DNA of 64,000 nt from Asparagopsis taxiformis (taxonomy: Eukaryota > Rhodophyta > Florideophyceae > Bonnemaisoniales > Bonnemaisoniaceae). A program made the position numbers and the translations under genes. The DNA lies in the NCBI GenBank assembly GCA_030407315.1, contig JALQPE010002030.1, positions 1-64,000 of the forward strand. The letters run 5' to 3'. The notes below the pieces were generated by a model. It searched no databases, was not told where the DNA came from, and was given only the letters and a program-made list of their open reading frames with translations. Positions 1-12,400 of this stretch are shown here, piece by piece; positions within the stretch are counted from its first letter, which is position 1, and each line of letters starts with the position of its first letter.

Positions 1-482
1 TGCTAATAGTAGCGGAAACCATGCGGTCCATCTGAGTTGAAATTTTCTTTTCAATAAAGACAAATCGACCCCAACAGATTCTATTCACCCAACTTTCTCC
101 AATGCCAATTCAGCCTTATTTACATGTGAATTGAACCCATTTGAGGAGCTCTTTGAATCTTTTGCCACACCAAATTAGCTCAGCTAGAAGTATTTGCTTC
201 ACTCTAGAGGTCGTTATGGTAGTGAAAGGTCTTGTGAATCTGGTGGTGCTTAAATCGCCTTTTCTTGCCAATCTCAGCAGAGCTCTTTTTGAGGCGCTGG
301 AAAGTTTGGGCTTTCTCCCTGACCTCTTCACCTTTCCATACGCTTCGGGGTCTTTCAAGTAGTTCCTAATAACAGAACGACTTCTTCCCGTCCTTTTCGT
401 ATTGCCGAAAGCGACAGGCCCCCCCATGCAGCCCCAAAATTATACCCTTCTCCATCTCCGACAGCCTCACTCCACGAGGCAT
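1..482 (-). pseudogene. Tc1/mariner-like transposase, decayed and cut by the window edge
   Basis: Reading right to left, an ATG at 482 opens MPRGVRLSEMEKGIILGLHG, the usual start of Tc1-like transposases (helix-turn-helix DNA binding). One frame change near 425 leads into the 116-427 frame, which carries SRSVIRNYLKDPEAYGK and SGRKPKLSSASKRALLRLA, the second HTH and GRPR-like linker of the family. Leftward, frames break again, but remnants of the stretch before the first catalytic aspartate (NSDGP..FRYY-like) are visible at about 1-40. The catalytic domain continues out of the window. At least two frame breaks make it non-functional. No inverted terminal repeat was seen on the right side. The family assignment rests on the N-terminal motifs; it is probably a MITE source or a dead copy. 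Confidence 0.72.
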
Positions 483-3400
483 TGGTGACCATACATTCAC
501 TTGGATTCGTGGCAGTATCTGTTGGCAGTCCAATGCAATGCTTATTTATTCTGTTACAGCAGCAAGAGTTGCTGCCAGTACCATAATTTCGCGCGGAAAA
601 CGATAATCAATGCAAACGGTTTATGATTACTAACCCCTGTGAATTGTTTTTTGAACGCTACAGCGAAACGGGGGAAACGGGCATGACACTTTGTACCCTA
701 TTCATGTCGAATCCCGTACACCGGCGCACATGCGAAAAACAGAGTACCCCGAGGGTATAAAACGCACTTCGCAGTGCAGAGCTGTGCAAAAGTTGGGGGG
801 TCTTATAATTAATGTCTGACTGTATTGGGGAAATGGATTTTCCAAGAAAAATCTACAGGTAATTTCTACCAGAATTTGAAGTTAGGGTTAGATGGACGTC
901 TGGAAAGTTCCAGGCGTCCTATTGGCTAAAGCCAAATGCAGCTCCCAGTAGCCGAAGAGTAACTGAGGTAGAGTAGCTAGACTTGGTTAAATCTATATTT
1001 TTTCCCTCTATACTACTCTACGACCTCTCCCTTCTCTACTGCCACGTACGACACTATTGGCGCATTGATCTCAGTCGTATACACTGCCACGACACCATTT
1101 CATCGCATCGTACGTACTTTTTCTGTTGCAACAAATAACTTGGCCACCGAGGCCGTCGACAACAGATTGGATATGCATGAAAAGAAGCTCAATTGAATGC
1201 TGACTTCGATCTTACCTTACTAGCAGTAGTGCATGTGCTACTTTAGCAATCACCACTCGTGGCATTCCTGGCGTAGGACATCCGGAAAATTTTCTCTGCT
1301 TCCTTAAGTAGCTTATTCCTAGCACAGCATTACTCCATAATGGGCCCTTGTACTGTTTCAAACAGCTATTTGTGGCATAATTCCAGTGTTGCAACTATTG
1401 AATTCAAAAATTAGCCATTTCGCATTCCCTTTGAACGATACGTGCTTCCGATTGTACCATCAAAATATGCAACTACTTCTGGATTCAGCCCTACAAAACG
1501 AGGCACTCGAATTACTCCGTCAAAAATGTGCCACCATTCCCAGCTGCAGCATGGAATTTTCTTCACTGTAGTTGAATTCATTGTACACTCAGCGACGTTA
1601 CCGACACTTTTCAGTAATTGCAACGCTCTTCACCATGCACCATTCAGAATCAATCGCAGTACACCAACTTATGTCTCCACATCGCCCGGCATGTCTTCAT
1701 GTATAAAAGACTGAAGCCACGAGGAACGGCTACCACCAACACATCGTACCACTTCACCAGACGCAGCCATCTTCAAAACAGCACCAAGAAATATCAACGA
1801 AACATGAAGTTTACACAAACAAACAACATGTGTTTCATCTCGGCTCACTATAAACCGGCTGTGGCAAACCGCCGGTCAAATATGTTGCGTGCAAGCACAA
1901 AGTGCTGAAAAACTTGTTTCATGTCGTATGGAAATTCATCACTCGAAGATGCATGCGGCGAGCTGCAAGAGCTTCAGCTGTTTTCCAGCACATTGATGAA
2001 TTTTACGAGAGTGAAATGAAGTATGTGCGCGCGTGGACACAGCAGGAAGTGGGAATCTGTTCGGTGGAACGACGGGTGAGCAGGTGAAGTACGTAGAAAA
2101 GAAACGAGAGATCAGCGCGGAGAGGATGCAGATTTATACTGATATCCTGGGTTGCATGATGGTATTCTCTTCATTTTGTTTGTGCGCATATTTGACGAGA
2201 AGGAGCGAAGGAGGTTGGAGGCTATTGGCGTCGGGGGAGAGTAGGAGGGGTCACATGTTGAGTTATAATTTATTGGTATGTGCCACAGTGGTGAAGTGTG
2301 TGGATCGATAGGATACAAATGCAGGGATGCACTAGCTGTACAGTTGTCCAAGATGCGGAAAGTCGGTTTTGAGTATCTGTGATGTGAACGGTGAGTGGAG
2401 GTCACGTGAGAAGCTTTGGACATTTGGCGGTCCGCGTTGCATCGTTTGGCGACCGATGCTGGGAGATTTACAATTTCGGATACTTGCACCGAGTTGGTTG
2501 TTATGACGTAGATGAGCGAGAAGACTGATGAAACAAAGAGCAAATTGCATCAGCTATGTGATGATGTAGCACGACTCTTGTATATCTTGGCCTTGTGCAT
2601 CATGCTGAGACGGATCCACAATGAGGAAGATGAACTAGGTCTAGGTCACACTTGCGGTGACGCAGTCAACGGCTAATCGGCGCTAGCGGGTTGGACAATG
2701 GAGGTGGTTTGGGTGTCGCCCGGCACATTGGACGGGCTGCTGCAAGTATATGATATGAAAGCAGGCGGTTGGACAGATTTGCACAGCACGATTGCAGGAG
2801 TGGGCCTGGAGGCGAAGATTGACGTGAGGAGATATATGGGTACGGGAGATCGGCGTGAGAGGTAAACGTCATGGAGTAGTTTGGCGGTGTAAATAGAAAA
2901 TGGGAAATTACGGTGTGGAGAGTAATTGTGACAGCTGTTAAATATGTGCCTGTCCCCGACGGGCGGCAATTGAATCGAGCAATGATGTAATTTAGCACTA
3001 AGCTACTCTACAATCGCATGCGAGTGTGTGGGGCGCGTCAGTCACGATCGGCAAAGCGCCGGAAAGCAGCGCGTGTTGTACTAGGACGTACACTGACGCG
3101 AGTTTACACTCATGCGCTGTTGCACTAGAAACGTGTGCCAGAGTCGAAGCGTGTCGATGGATGGCGCAAGCGCGCGCTGCGGCGGGGGCGCACATTGGAT
3201 TCTCACGCAATTGGCGGCGCGGCGCGGACGTGGACACCATGTACGCTCGATGGTATATATGGGTGTAGGCGGGAAATAGAGCGTGACTTTGATACCAAAA
3301 ACAATGCCACTGGTGGAAGGTGACGGCCCGTTACGCGGTCGCGCAATGCCACTCGCTCAATCGGCCCGTTTCACGTCGGCTCTTGCGCTAGAAAAATGCT

Positions 3401-3561
3401 TTTTCTTGTTATACATTGCCACCAATTACAGTCACTCTATTCTGTAATTGCCATAACCGACACGCCCAGCCGCCCCGTCAAATACTCGTCGCTGCCCTCA
3501 AAGCGAACAACGTTCTCCTGAACCGACCTTGCCTCTCGACGCGTACCAACCTTTCTCCAAA
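483..3561. other. Intergenic stretch, no supported gene
   Basis: Only short, overlapping open frames on both strands without family motifs. It must hold the 5' flank of the ammonium transporter. The 3,000-3,300 part is GC-rich with many CG dinucleotides; 700-780 has a TATAAAA-like run (gggtataaaa) with no coding frame behind it. I see no RNA gene or obvious repeat. Confidence 0.5.
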
Positions 3562-5026
3562 ATGTCCAAGGCTGATATTTTCAACAGCACCTCTGGCTTT
3601 CTCCTCGACGAACCGACTGCCGATGCGATCGTCGACATCACATCTGCCCTCGATGTCTTCTTTATTCTCACTTCCGGATATCTTGTGTTCCTCATGCAGG
3701 CCGGTTTCGCCATGCTCACCGCTGGCTCCGTCCGTTCCAAGAACACCAAGAATGTCCTCTTGAAGAATGTGCTCGATGCCTGCGTTGGCGCCATTGCCTA
3801 CTGGCTCTTCGGATATGCATTTGCGTACGGAACTGGCGACAGTGCTGCCCTGGCTTCATCGCCACCGGAAACTTCGCTCTTTCCCAGGGCTTCGACGAGT
3901 TCCACTCTTTCTTCTTCCAGTGGGCATTTGCTGCCACCGCTGCCACCATTGTATCTGGTTCTGTTGCGGAGCGCACTCCTTCTACGCCTATCTTGGCTAC
4001 GCCTTCTTCTTGACTTCATTTGTCTACCCAGTCGTCTCCCACTGGGTCTGGGGTGGTGGTTTCCTCGACCGTATCTTGGGCGAGGGTGAGGGTGTCATCG
4101 ATTTTGCTGGATGCACAGTCGTCCATATGGTTGGTGGATTTGCAGGCCTATGTGGTGCCGCAATTGTAGGTCCACGACTTGGTCGATTCGATTCCGAAGG
4201 TAAGGTAGTCCCCATCCCGGGTCACTCTGCTACTTTGGCCACCTTGGGTACTTTCCTCCTGTGGTTCGGATGGTATGGTTTCAACCCGGGATCTGCCCTT
4301 GGTCTCTTGGTGGTCTTTTCAAGACTGCCGAACGCTGTGCCGTCACTACTACTCTCGCAGCTGCAACCGGTGGTGTGGTCACCCTTGTCGTTATCAAAAT
4401 CCGGGACCACATCTTCGATCTTCTCGCCTGTCTGAATGGAATTCTCGCTGGTCTCGTCGCCATTACCGCTTCTTGCGCTTTTGTCGAGACGTACGCTGCT
4501 GTCATTATTGGCGCGATCGGAGCTCTTGTGTATATCGCTGCTGCCATGCTGCTACTCAAACTGAAAATTGACGATCCGCTTGAAGCCTTCCCCATTCACG
4601 GTGCCGCCGGAGTATGGGGTGCACTGGCCCCAGGTCTTTTCAACCGCGAAGAGTTCCAGCAGATTGCTGGCTTCGACAACCCCAATTTCGGAGGATTCTA
4701 TGGGGGCGGCGGCCGTGCTGCTTGGTGCAAACATCATCGGCATCCTTATCATCGGTGCGTGGACAATTGCCCTCATTGCCCCTCTATTCCTCATTATGAA
4801 TTCACTCGGCATTCTTCGTATCTCTGCCGAGGAGGAGATTATTGGAAACGATGTCTCCAAGCATGGAGGCGTCGCATATCCAATTGACGCTGCGCTTGCC
4901 GCCGAGAAGGCTGCAACAGAAGAGATTGATAATCTTGGAATGGACGACTCACTCAAGAGAGCCAAATGCGGGAGCTGTGTAAACATTGGTTGCCAAGACC
5001 TTGCCTTGTGCTTTCGTCCTCTCTGA
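3562..5026 (+). CDS. Ammonium transporter (AMT family), reading line broken by four single-base frame changes
   Basis: An integral membrane NH4+/NH3 channel-transporter for nitrogen uptake at the plasma membrane. The ATG at 3562 (ccaaaATGtcc) gives [10 protein letters not shown]; an in-frame TTG upstream is unlikely. Frame 1 carries TM segments with [21 protein letters not shown] second frame (about 3845-3985) reads [20 protein letters not shown] and [11 protein letters not shown] third (3990-4310) holds the family signature [17 protein letters not shown] and GPRLGRF plus [14 protein letters not shown] fourth (4315-4710) has [18 protein letters not shown]. The last (4715-5026) has [19 protein letters not shown] and the cytosolic tail. 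All segments are in family order, about 480 aa in total. The breaks near 3845, 3985, 4310 and 4710 each need one base, and no stop lies within a correct segment. This is either a young pseudogene or base-calling error. Confidence 0.85.
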
Positions 5027-6476
5027 TTATATCGCACGTTGAACGCTCGGTGTGTAACTATTGTCAGGCCGGCTTATTTTTCGTTTAGGCTTTCAAGTTA
5101 TCCTGTTATAAAGCAGCGTCTGGTCGACCGTTTTTTGAACTTGCTAGGTCTAGGGAAATGTAGTAGCGCACTGGGTGCTGTTTATCCATGTTATCGCGAC
5201 GTCCTCCCACCATCGTACGGACTCAGCAGTACATACTCCGGGAAGGCTAACTACGTCATGTGGTGGTGATGGGGAAGTACAGCAACTAGTCGACGTTTAT
5301 CAGCATTGTTCCACGGTGGTCTGTGTAACCGACTATTGGTCATGGCACGAATTTTTTTCCTGGTGTTGCGATTAGATATTGTCTTCCACCGCACGTCACG
5401 CAAGATGCGTGTGTACCCTTTCTGTACACTATTTCTTTAGCTTGATTACTTTGGAACTACACATAAAGCAGCCCGTCCGGACATATAGTTTACACCCATC
5501 AGATTTCTCCTTTTTGACGAGGAGCCAACGAGGCAACCAGCGGTGGCCGACTGGCATAGCATGGCATGGCATGTCATGTCGTGCATGCAACGTTGTGTTG
5601 CAGCCATTGAGGTCGACTGCGGAGAACCACGAATCGGTGGTGGGAGGTTCCTACCATGCGTCACAGCGATGCACAGATCGCTTCCGTCAACCGACAAGCT
5701 CTGGAAACGATAGATACGCCCGAGTGCAAGAGATCATACAGACAGCACGCTAGGCGCCCCGCTCTAAATATAATTTAAAAATAACGAGCAAGGTCCAGCT
5801 CGAATACCTCTACACGTATACTCTCCACAATTGTTCAAGTTTGTTACACCTTCAAAGTGGCGTTTCCGAGCAACTGTCGAGGGTACTGAGTTGCATCTTG
5901 AGACATGCCTTCATCACTGCCTTATAATCATATCATTTAAACAAGCTCAGACGGGCGAACTATCTCCCGCATTACTAACCGTCACAAACGTTGCACCTTT
6001 CAGACGCTGCAACGCCGCTTGTGCAACGTATAGCGATTCGACCTCAACTGCGCAACTGTTGCATGTCAAAGAATATAGTTGCATGACGCAAGTTTCACTT
6101 TCTGCTCCATCCAAAAATATATTCGCCTTGCTGGGGAGCTATTTCATACTCTGATGTTGTTTTCGCATCCCCGCGATTTCATTATTCGCTCAATCGCGTC
6201 ACGCTGGGCAGCTTGATGTGACACCCTAGTTGTTCACCTTTTATACCATATTAACTAGCGACATCATCATGGAATATCCAGCACATGACTTTCTCTCGTG
6301 ACTCCACACTTACCGCAATGTGAATTTGCAACCAATCAAACCAACCACTCAGCAGCAAGGCCCACTACAATGCCAAACGTGCTCCTCCTGCTAGAACAAA
6401 AGTGCAAACTTCCCACCGCGCATAGGCGACAAAACCGCTGCAAAACAGGACGCATCATCATCCCTTCAGTACACCT
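5027..6476. other. Intergenic stretch, no supported gene
   Basis: Short open frames only. There is a small tandem run of (a)tggcat-type repeats at 5557-5580. It lies between the transporter and the convergent DUF1995 gene, so it should hold both 3' ends. Nothing else is recognisable. Confidence 0.5.
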
Positions 6477-7403
6477 TTAGAAACCTTGAAACCTTTTCAA
6501 CAGCCCACTGGAACGTGTACCACCATCGTCTCCATCGTTCTGCAGTGCCTCCTCAATGTCGTCTAGACTCGGCCGTTGATCCAGCTCAGCCACTAATCTA
6601 AACCCGACCATACTCTGAGGATCATCGACCCAGACACCCCATTTGCCGGGGTAGGCGCGCAGCAGTACGCCCCAATTGAACACTTTTAGATAATACACCA
6701 CCTCAAAAGCATCAATTAAACTAGTTCGCAATCTTCGCGCATTCAACGAGAGACCCGTCACACCCATATCAACCAAGTCGGGATTCACAATCAGCACCGG
6801 TAGACCAGCTGCTGAATCCACAACGGTCTGCAATTTCTCAACCTCGCTAGCGCGCGGCACAACAATCATAACCCCGGCGTCCTGGTCGCTCACGTCGCTC
6901 TGCTCCATGCCGAGCAGCTCAATGTTCTGCGGTAGTGTCTGCGACTCTTCGGGTAGCGACGCCCAATCGCGCTGCGCAAGTGCGGCTGCGCCGGAATCGG
7001 GCAGAATGATGGCGATTCTGCCGCTGTCATTCGGCGAATCGGACAGATAGGGCACAAGCATACGCGTTATCGGTAGTGAATTTTTCAACATGGTGTACGT
7101 CGCATCGCCGCCTGTCGTGTCAATTTCAACAAACATGCGCGTGATATCGTTCTGCATAGCGCGTTTTGCTGCGCTAACAGCATCTGCACATGCGGCCGAA
7201 AGTGAACCAGGGATCGCAGCGGATGCTGATTCCGGCTCCGATGGTGCGCTTGATGGCGTTTGGGCCATTTGTGTGGCGCGATATGTTCGTACGCGCGGTT
7301 TGCATGATGTTGGGGGCTGGCGGCGTATGCTATGGGATTGCAGACGGTGATGGCATCGGAGAAAAGATTGGTTGGTCACGGATATTGGCGGTGCGAATGC
7401 CAT
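6477..7403 (-). CDS. DUF1995-family plastid protein
   Basis: An intact 308-aa frame with an ATG start at 7403. Residues 1-45 are rich in Ser/Thr/Arg with few acids, like a plastid transit peptide. The rest matches the DUF1995 family of plants, algae and cyanobacteria: an N-terminal helix SAACADAVSAAKRAMQNDI, then RMFVEIDTTGGDATY, a central stretch RIAIILPDSGAAALAQRDW, VMIVVPRASEVEKLQ and LPVLIVNPDLVDMG, and a C-terminal half with VYYLKVFNWGVLLRAYPGKWGVWVD. DUF1995 proteins include plant factors linked to photosystem assembly (LPA3 type) and phosphatase-like adenylate-fold proteins; the exact role here is unknown. It is the only full-length, unbroken host-type gene in the window and the main evidence for a photosynthetic host. 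Confidence 0.8.
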   Translation of the reverse strand: MAFAPPISVTNQSFLRCHHRLQSHSIRRQPPTSCKPRVRTYRATQMAQTPSSAPSEPESASAAIPGSLSAACADAVSAAKRAMQNDITRMFVEIDTTGGDATYTMLKNSLPITRMLVPYLSDSPNDSGRIAIILPDSGAAALAQRDWASLPEESQTLPQNIELLGMEQSDVSDQDAGVMIVVPRASEVEKLQTVVDSAAGLPVLIVNPDLVDMGVTGLSLNARRLRTSLIDAFEVVYYLKVFNWGVLLRAYPGKWGVWVDDPQSMVGFRLVAELDQRPSLDDIEEALQNDGDDGGTRSSGLLKRFQGF

Positions 7404-7929
7404 GGTTTGGGGAATGGATTTTGGCTCCCACGCTGGAGCTTGAAAGTCTTGACGGAGCAGTGCCGAGGGGTGCAGTGGAGCAGAATCTCGTCTTCAGTGC
7501 CACGTGTTCGGATGGCAGATCACCTTCCGAAACGCTCACAGTGTTTTTCTTGTTTCTTCAATTTTTCGGACTGTAATTGAAAGGCCCAAGACTTGAGTCG
7601 GCAATAACTATCAGCTGTCCGCGACAATTCCGTCAAGTCACGCTCTTGAGTTCCTAGTATCAGGTCAGAGCAAGTCCACCAGCAGTGGACTTGACGTGCC
7701 ACTTATTTCAGTATACCACTGGTGGTTTCCACGAACAGTGGTTTGAAAGAGTGCTTCCTACCACTGCACATTGTACAAATTGGAACAGGACATGGGCAGA
7801 TAGTTCTATACGTTATTTAGCACAAGTTCAATGTGATCGTTTGGGTTTTTCGCATATGAAAAGTGTTTCCTTCGTTAAAGTTTTGGAAAGTATGTAAAGG
7901 ATCTGCACGTCTGGCAACTTAACAGACGC

Positions 7930-8646
7930 CTAACACATCATGCCGTATTGTGATACCGTTATTGTGATACTATCAATCCAGAAATAGTCACGATCTACGT
8001 TGACAACAGCTTGGAATAGATGGTATGCAGGTTTGCGTTGTACAGGTGCTTCACTTGCTGTGTTCAGGTGTGTAGGCTTCAGTTTAGCCGCTTTGGGATA
8101 CAGAAAAAGCTCCATTACCGTGTTTCTGTCTATACCAATTGAAAGTTTTTTCAGGACATCAGTATTCGTGACTTCAAAATATAGATCTGATGGATATTTT
8201 GATTTGCGATCCTGGTAACTGATGTTTCTTCGTTTGGAATTTGAGGAGTGGGAGTGAAGAATGCTCCGCGTTGGTCGTCCACACAAACCATGGGTGCGAT
8301 TCGAGCACCGGTATGGGCAGCAAATACACTGTGTTTTTAGAATCCGTTTTACTGTCCTGTAGCCGTCAAAAGGAATACTAGGCAGTGAAATGGTTTTTTT
8401 CCTAATTCTAATACGTAGCGAACAAGCTTTAAACCCTGAGCACAACTGGTGAAAATGGAAAATAGCTGAGTAAGTGTTTGCTAATGAGTAATGCCTCATA
8501 GCCGATTTCGTCTGCGTCCTCTGTTGACCGTACTTTCCGTACTCAAATTCCATGATCCGATTCGAACCGTTGCCGAAATCAAATCTTTTCGGCTCATTGT
8601 CTTGTGACAATATTAACCGCTTGTTGTAATATATGGCCAATAACAT
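7930..8646 (-). CDS. Hypothetical protein, 238 aa
   Basis: Continuous ATG-started frame ending at 7930, directly beside the left LTR of the chromovirus (53 bp). I do not recognise it. It is basic, with a Cys/His-rich patch around residues 108-127 (TQCICCPYRCSNRTHGLC), which could bind zinc, and a Ser/Arg-rich stretch after it. No signal peptide or membrane segment. The length is above what is expected by chance in this AT-rich stretch, but coding capacity is unproven. It could also be the remnant of an older transposon into which the retroelement jumped. Confidence 0.35.
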   Translation of the reverse strand: MLLAIYYNKRLILSQDNEPKRFDFGNGSNRIMEFEYGKYGQQRTQTKSAMRHYSLANTYSAIFHFHQLCSGFKACSLRIRIRKKTISLPSIPFDGYRTVKRILKTQCICCPYRCSNRTHGLCGRPTRSILHSHSSNSKRRNISYQDRKSKYPSDLYFEVTNTDVLKKLSIGIDRNTVMELFLYPKAAKLKPTHLNTASEAPVQRKPAYHLFQAVVNVDRDYFWIDSITITVSQYGMMC

Positions 8647-8698
8647 TCACAGACTAGAATAAGTGTCAGCAGATCAGTCAAACTGGTTTTTTTCCTTT

Positions 8699-9110
8699 TG
8701 TAGACATTTGCAGCTGAAATTACAAGCTGATGAAAATATCAGATGTGAAATTATTTCAACTTCAAGCTACTATGTAACGTACATATGCGTAGTAACATTC
8801 ACTAGCAGTGAATGAGTGGTTCACAACCATTTAGATGAATAACATAGAGTAGCATTTAAGATAGATCTCTCCTGAAGAATCAGAAAGAGAGAGCAGAGGA
8901 ACAACATCGACTGATCATAATCATCGATACGCATCGATCTATCGAAGCGGGCGCGTGATAAGCGTCAACCCAAGAACAGTGGAACAGCCCATAGGCTTGT
9001 CTACAAAATAAACTCTGGTTCTAACCAGCGCGGATCCTAATCTGCATCGTGAGAACTTGCACCAGTCTCCGGCTTTCATTTCCCGAGTCTTTTACCAAAG
9101 TTCTGCTACA
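8699..9110 (+). repeat. 5' LTR of the chromovirus
   Basis: 412 bp, TG...CA ends, matching the right LTR throughout by eye. AATAAA-like signal at about 9,006 (caaaataaactc) in the likely R region. Confidence 0.93.
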
Positions 9111-9211
9111 GATATATATCTGAACGCACATTTGCTTCTGAAGCAACTGTTAGAAACCACGGCCGTGAGAAGATTTGTTGGAAGATTGAAAGCGATCAAG
9201 TGTGAGCCATC

Positions 9212-9436
9212 ATGGATTATCATGGAAGTACGTCAGGAAACAACTCAAACTCAAACGGGAGGAGCAAAACATGCCCACCCGCTATCTTCGAAACTATTGC
9301 GCACCCAATATTGGATTCGGTGGATCCAGCCGAAGCAGTGAAATTTCTTCGTGACAGAAATCGTTATGAAATGAAGATGTCACAGAATAACAGTGACGGA
9401 AATAACGTCAAACCAGCCTCTTATAGAGTCTCATAG
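9212..9436 (+). CDS. Gag N-terminal part of the chromovirus
   Basis: ATG at 9212, 74 aa. It contains AHPILDSVDPAEAVKFLRDR, typical of the first helices of algal Gag. It ends at a TAG at 9434-9436, right where the next frame (IDPTVLSSMYEFGFF) takes over, so this is the start of the same polyprotein separated by a one-base frame change. Whether that shift is programmed or a defect cannot be told from one copy. Confidence 0.6.
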   Translation: MDYHGSTSGNNSNSNGRSKTCPPAIFETIAHPILDSVDPAEAVKFLRDRNRYEMKMSQNNSDGNNVKPASYRVS

Positions 9437-9444
9437 ACCCAACA

Positions 9445-12400
9445 GTGCTGTCATCCATGTACGAATTTGGATTCTTTGACAACATTGCACCAGGAGTGGA
9501 TATGCGATACTTATCCGAAGCTCATATTAAGGCATGCATTGAACAAATTGCAATGTCTCAGATGTCTACATCTGTCAACTCTAACGCTATTACAAATGCG
9601 ATCATGTCCATTCGAATGAACATGAAAATACGCAGTGCACGATCGCGAGTATATCAACTGGCGATTGATTTCTCCAGACAACTGGAAGATATCGGATACG
9701 GAGATTTCAAAGCGAGAAATCCCACAATGGCGACGAAACTATTCGCGCAGAGACTGCATCCGAAAGCACTCAAGATACAAATTCAGAATGATTTTGAATT
9801 CATTCCTGAAATGAAAACAAATTGGAAAGGATTTCTAAAACACGTCTCAGAACAAGCCGAGATCATCGATAGAGCACAGGATTGCGCAAGCCTGAGTAAT
9901 AACTCTGGACATCCGAGCTCATCACATAAACCTGACAAGAGTTCTAGCAGCTCAACCCGTTCTAATGGAAAGTCTACGAAAGACAAGGCTGCAAAATCAA
10001 CCGAACGACTACCGCAGTGCATCAACCCTAGTTGCAATGCACGACACTACCTTCGCAACTGCACTAACACGCCTGAAGAGGACAAGACGAGGTTAATGAG
10101 CGAATGGAGACAACGTTATAAGCAACCGTCAAGAGAACCCAGCAGAGGTATGACGAGACACATTGCACAACAACGAACTGACGACAGTTCGATGATTGAC
10201 ACTATATTTGCAGGTGTGGAAACACGACCGTCATGTGCCGATATAGGCAGCTGCATCAACCTAATGCCTCCAGACTTATTTTCTAAACTATCAGAAAAAG
10301 GAGCAACGATGCAGGTGGAGAGCTTCGATACGAATAGGAAGTTCGAGATGGCAGTCAGTGAGGACACCAACGGAAGAAAGGTTTTCATAGAATGCGACAA
10401 AAAGACAACCCTTGACATTCAACTAAATGTCAGACATGCATCGTCATTAACGATACGTAATGTCACATGGTTTGTTGCTACTCGTCCCGCAAACGACCCT
10501 CTACTTTGCAGAGACCTTTTGAAAGCACTTGGATTAGATGCGAAAGCAGCCTTAGCTGCTGCCTGTGAAACATTCAATGGACAAGTTGACGCTGAGCAAC
10601 TTCTCTCTGATCAGGATTACCCAGACGGAAGTATCGCACGACTATTGTCAGAGAATGGAGTATATCACAATGGTCACTACCCAGACGAGACCGATGACTG
10701 TGAATCAGTATACTTAGAGATTGGGATTGACAAGGATAATGACATACAGACAGCATTTGACAAAATGCTACATGACGCCAAGTCGAATGGAATGTCAACT
10801 GGCGGTGCAGAAACCCTTGAAAAAATCTTACACGAGTATCGTGACGTCTTCAGGATACGTCTTGGAAACGACCCACCGGCTAAAGTTGAGCCGATGAAAG
10901 TTGTGCTTAGACCACAAGCACAGGGCATAATAACCAAATCCAGGCGATATAGCCCGGAACAGCGAGATTATCTAACGCGTTTTTTAAAACGTGCTAAACA
11001 TTATGGGTTCATCACGGAGAATAAGAATGCGACGTGGGCTGCAGCACCTTTACTAGTCCTCAAGCCCAAGTCCAAAAAATACCGTCTTACCTTCGATTAC
11101 CGACCCGTTAATGCTGCTACAAATTCTATATGTTGGCCTATGCCACACCTAGAAAGCGAATGTGTAGACTTCGCTGGAAGTACATGCTTTGCTTCCATCG
11201 ATTTTTGCTCAGGTTACTGGCAACTACCCCTACACAAAGACAGCCAAAGCGCTCTAAGCTTCATCACCCACGAAGGTGTTTGGCAACCGACACGCACACC
11301 CCAAGGAGCCAAGAACTCCGCGTGTAACTTTCAATCACGTGTGGAACCATGTTTTATTGCCATTCGAAAACATGTCAAGGCATGGCAGGACGACTTCATC
11401 CTACATCATAAAGATGAGAATGGGCTAATGGACACACTACGGTGCTTTCTGCAGATATGCAGAGACAGGAATCTAAAGATTTCCGCCACCAAATCAACAC
11501 TATTCACATCATCAGTGAAATGGTGTGGTCGAATTATCGACAAAGATGGAGTTCAATTTGATCCAAGCAATTTATCTGGACTAATGAACATCACATCACC
11601 ACAGACAGCAGGAGAACTATCTCAGTATATATACTGTCTACAATGGATGTCACAATCCATACCGGATTTCGCCAACCGCATAAGCTGCCTGCGTAACGTC
11701 CTGGAAGAAGCTTATACAAAATCGGGGAAACGCACCAAGAAATCCATCGCAAGCATACCATTATCCAGCCTGTCATGGGGCAGACAACATGACAAGTCAT
11801 TTCTTGAACTACAAGACAGCCTCAGACAATCGGTTAAACTTGCTCATCCAGATGCTAAGATGCACAAATGCATCTATACTGACGCCTCTGATAATTACTG
11901 GGCAGCTGTGGTTACACAATGCCTTGCAGCGGAGTTAAACAAACCGCTAGAAGACCAACGGCACCAGCCACTTGCTTTCATAAGCTCATCCTTTAAGGAC
12001 AGCGAGCTACATTGGTCAACATATGAGAAGGAAGGATTTTCCATATATCAAGTATTCAAGCGCTTAGACTACCTCTTGCTTGGAAGCATACCTTCACATG
12101 TCTACACGGATCATCGAAATCTGTTGTTCGTGTATAACCCTATGAGCATCGAACCAGCCATGGGAAGACACATAGTGAATAAGGTACAGCGCTGGGCTTT
12201 ATTTCTATCAAGATTTCACTACACTATCGAGCATATAGCTGGTGATTCCAATGTCATGGCTGACGTAATGACGAGATGGTTTGTCGGGTATCGACGAAAG
12301 AAGTTCACTTCAAAGATAACTGCCGTCAGGAAGACACACAGCCATACAGAAGACATCGTGTCATCACCTTTATCAAGCTCATTTATCTGGCCTACTCCAG

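Noticed and set aside
160..190. ttagctcagctagaag as a possible tRNA D-arm
   Set aside because: No T-arm or acceptor pairing follows, and the stretch lies in the transposase remnant.
1212..1623. Minus-strand frames with a YFDGTIGSTYR stretch, considered as a DDE-transposase fragment
   Set aside because: The single short motif is not enough to assign a family, and no neighbouring motif or terminal repeat was found.
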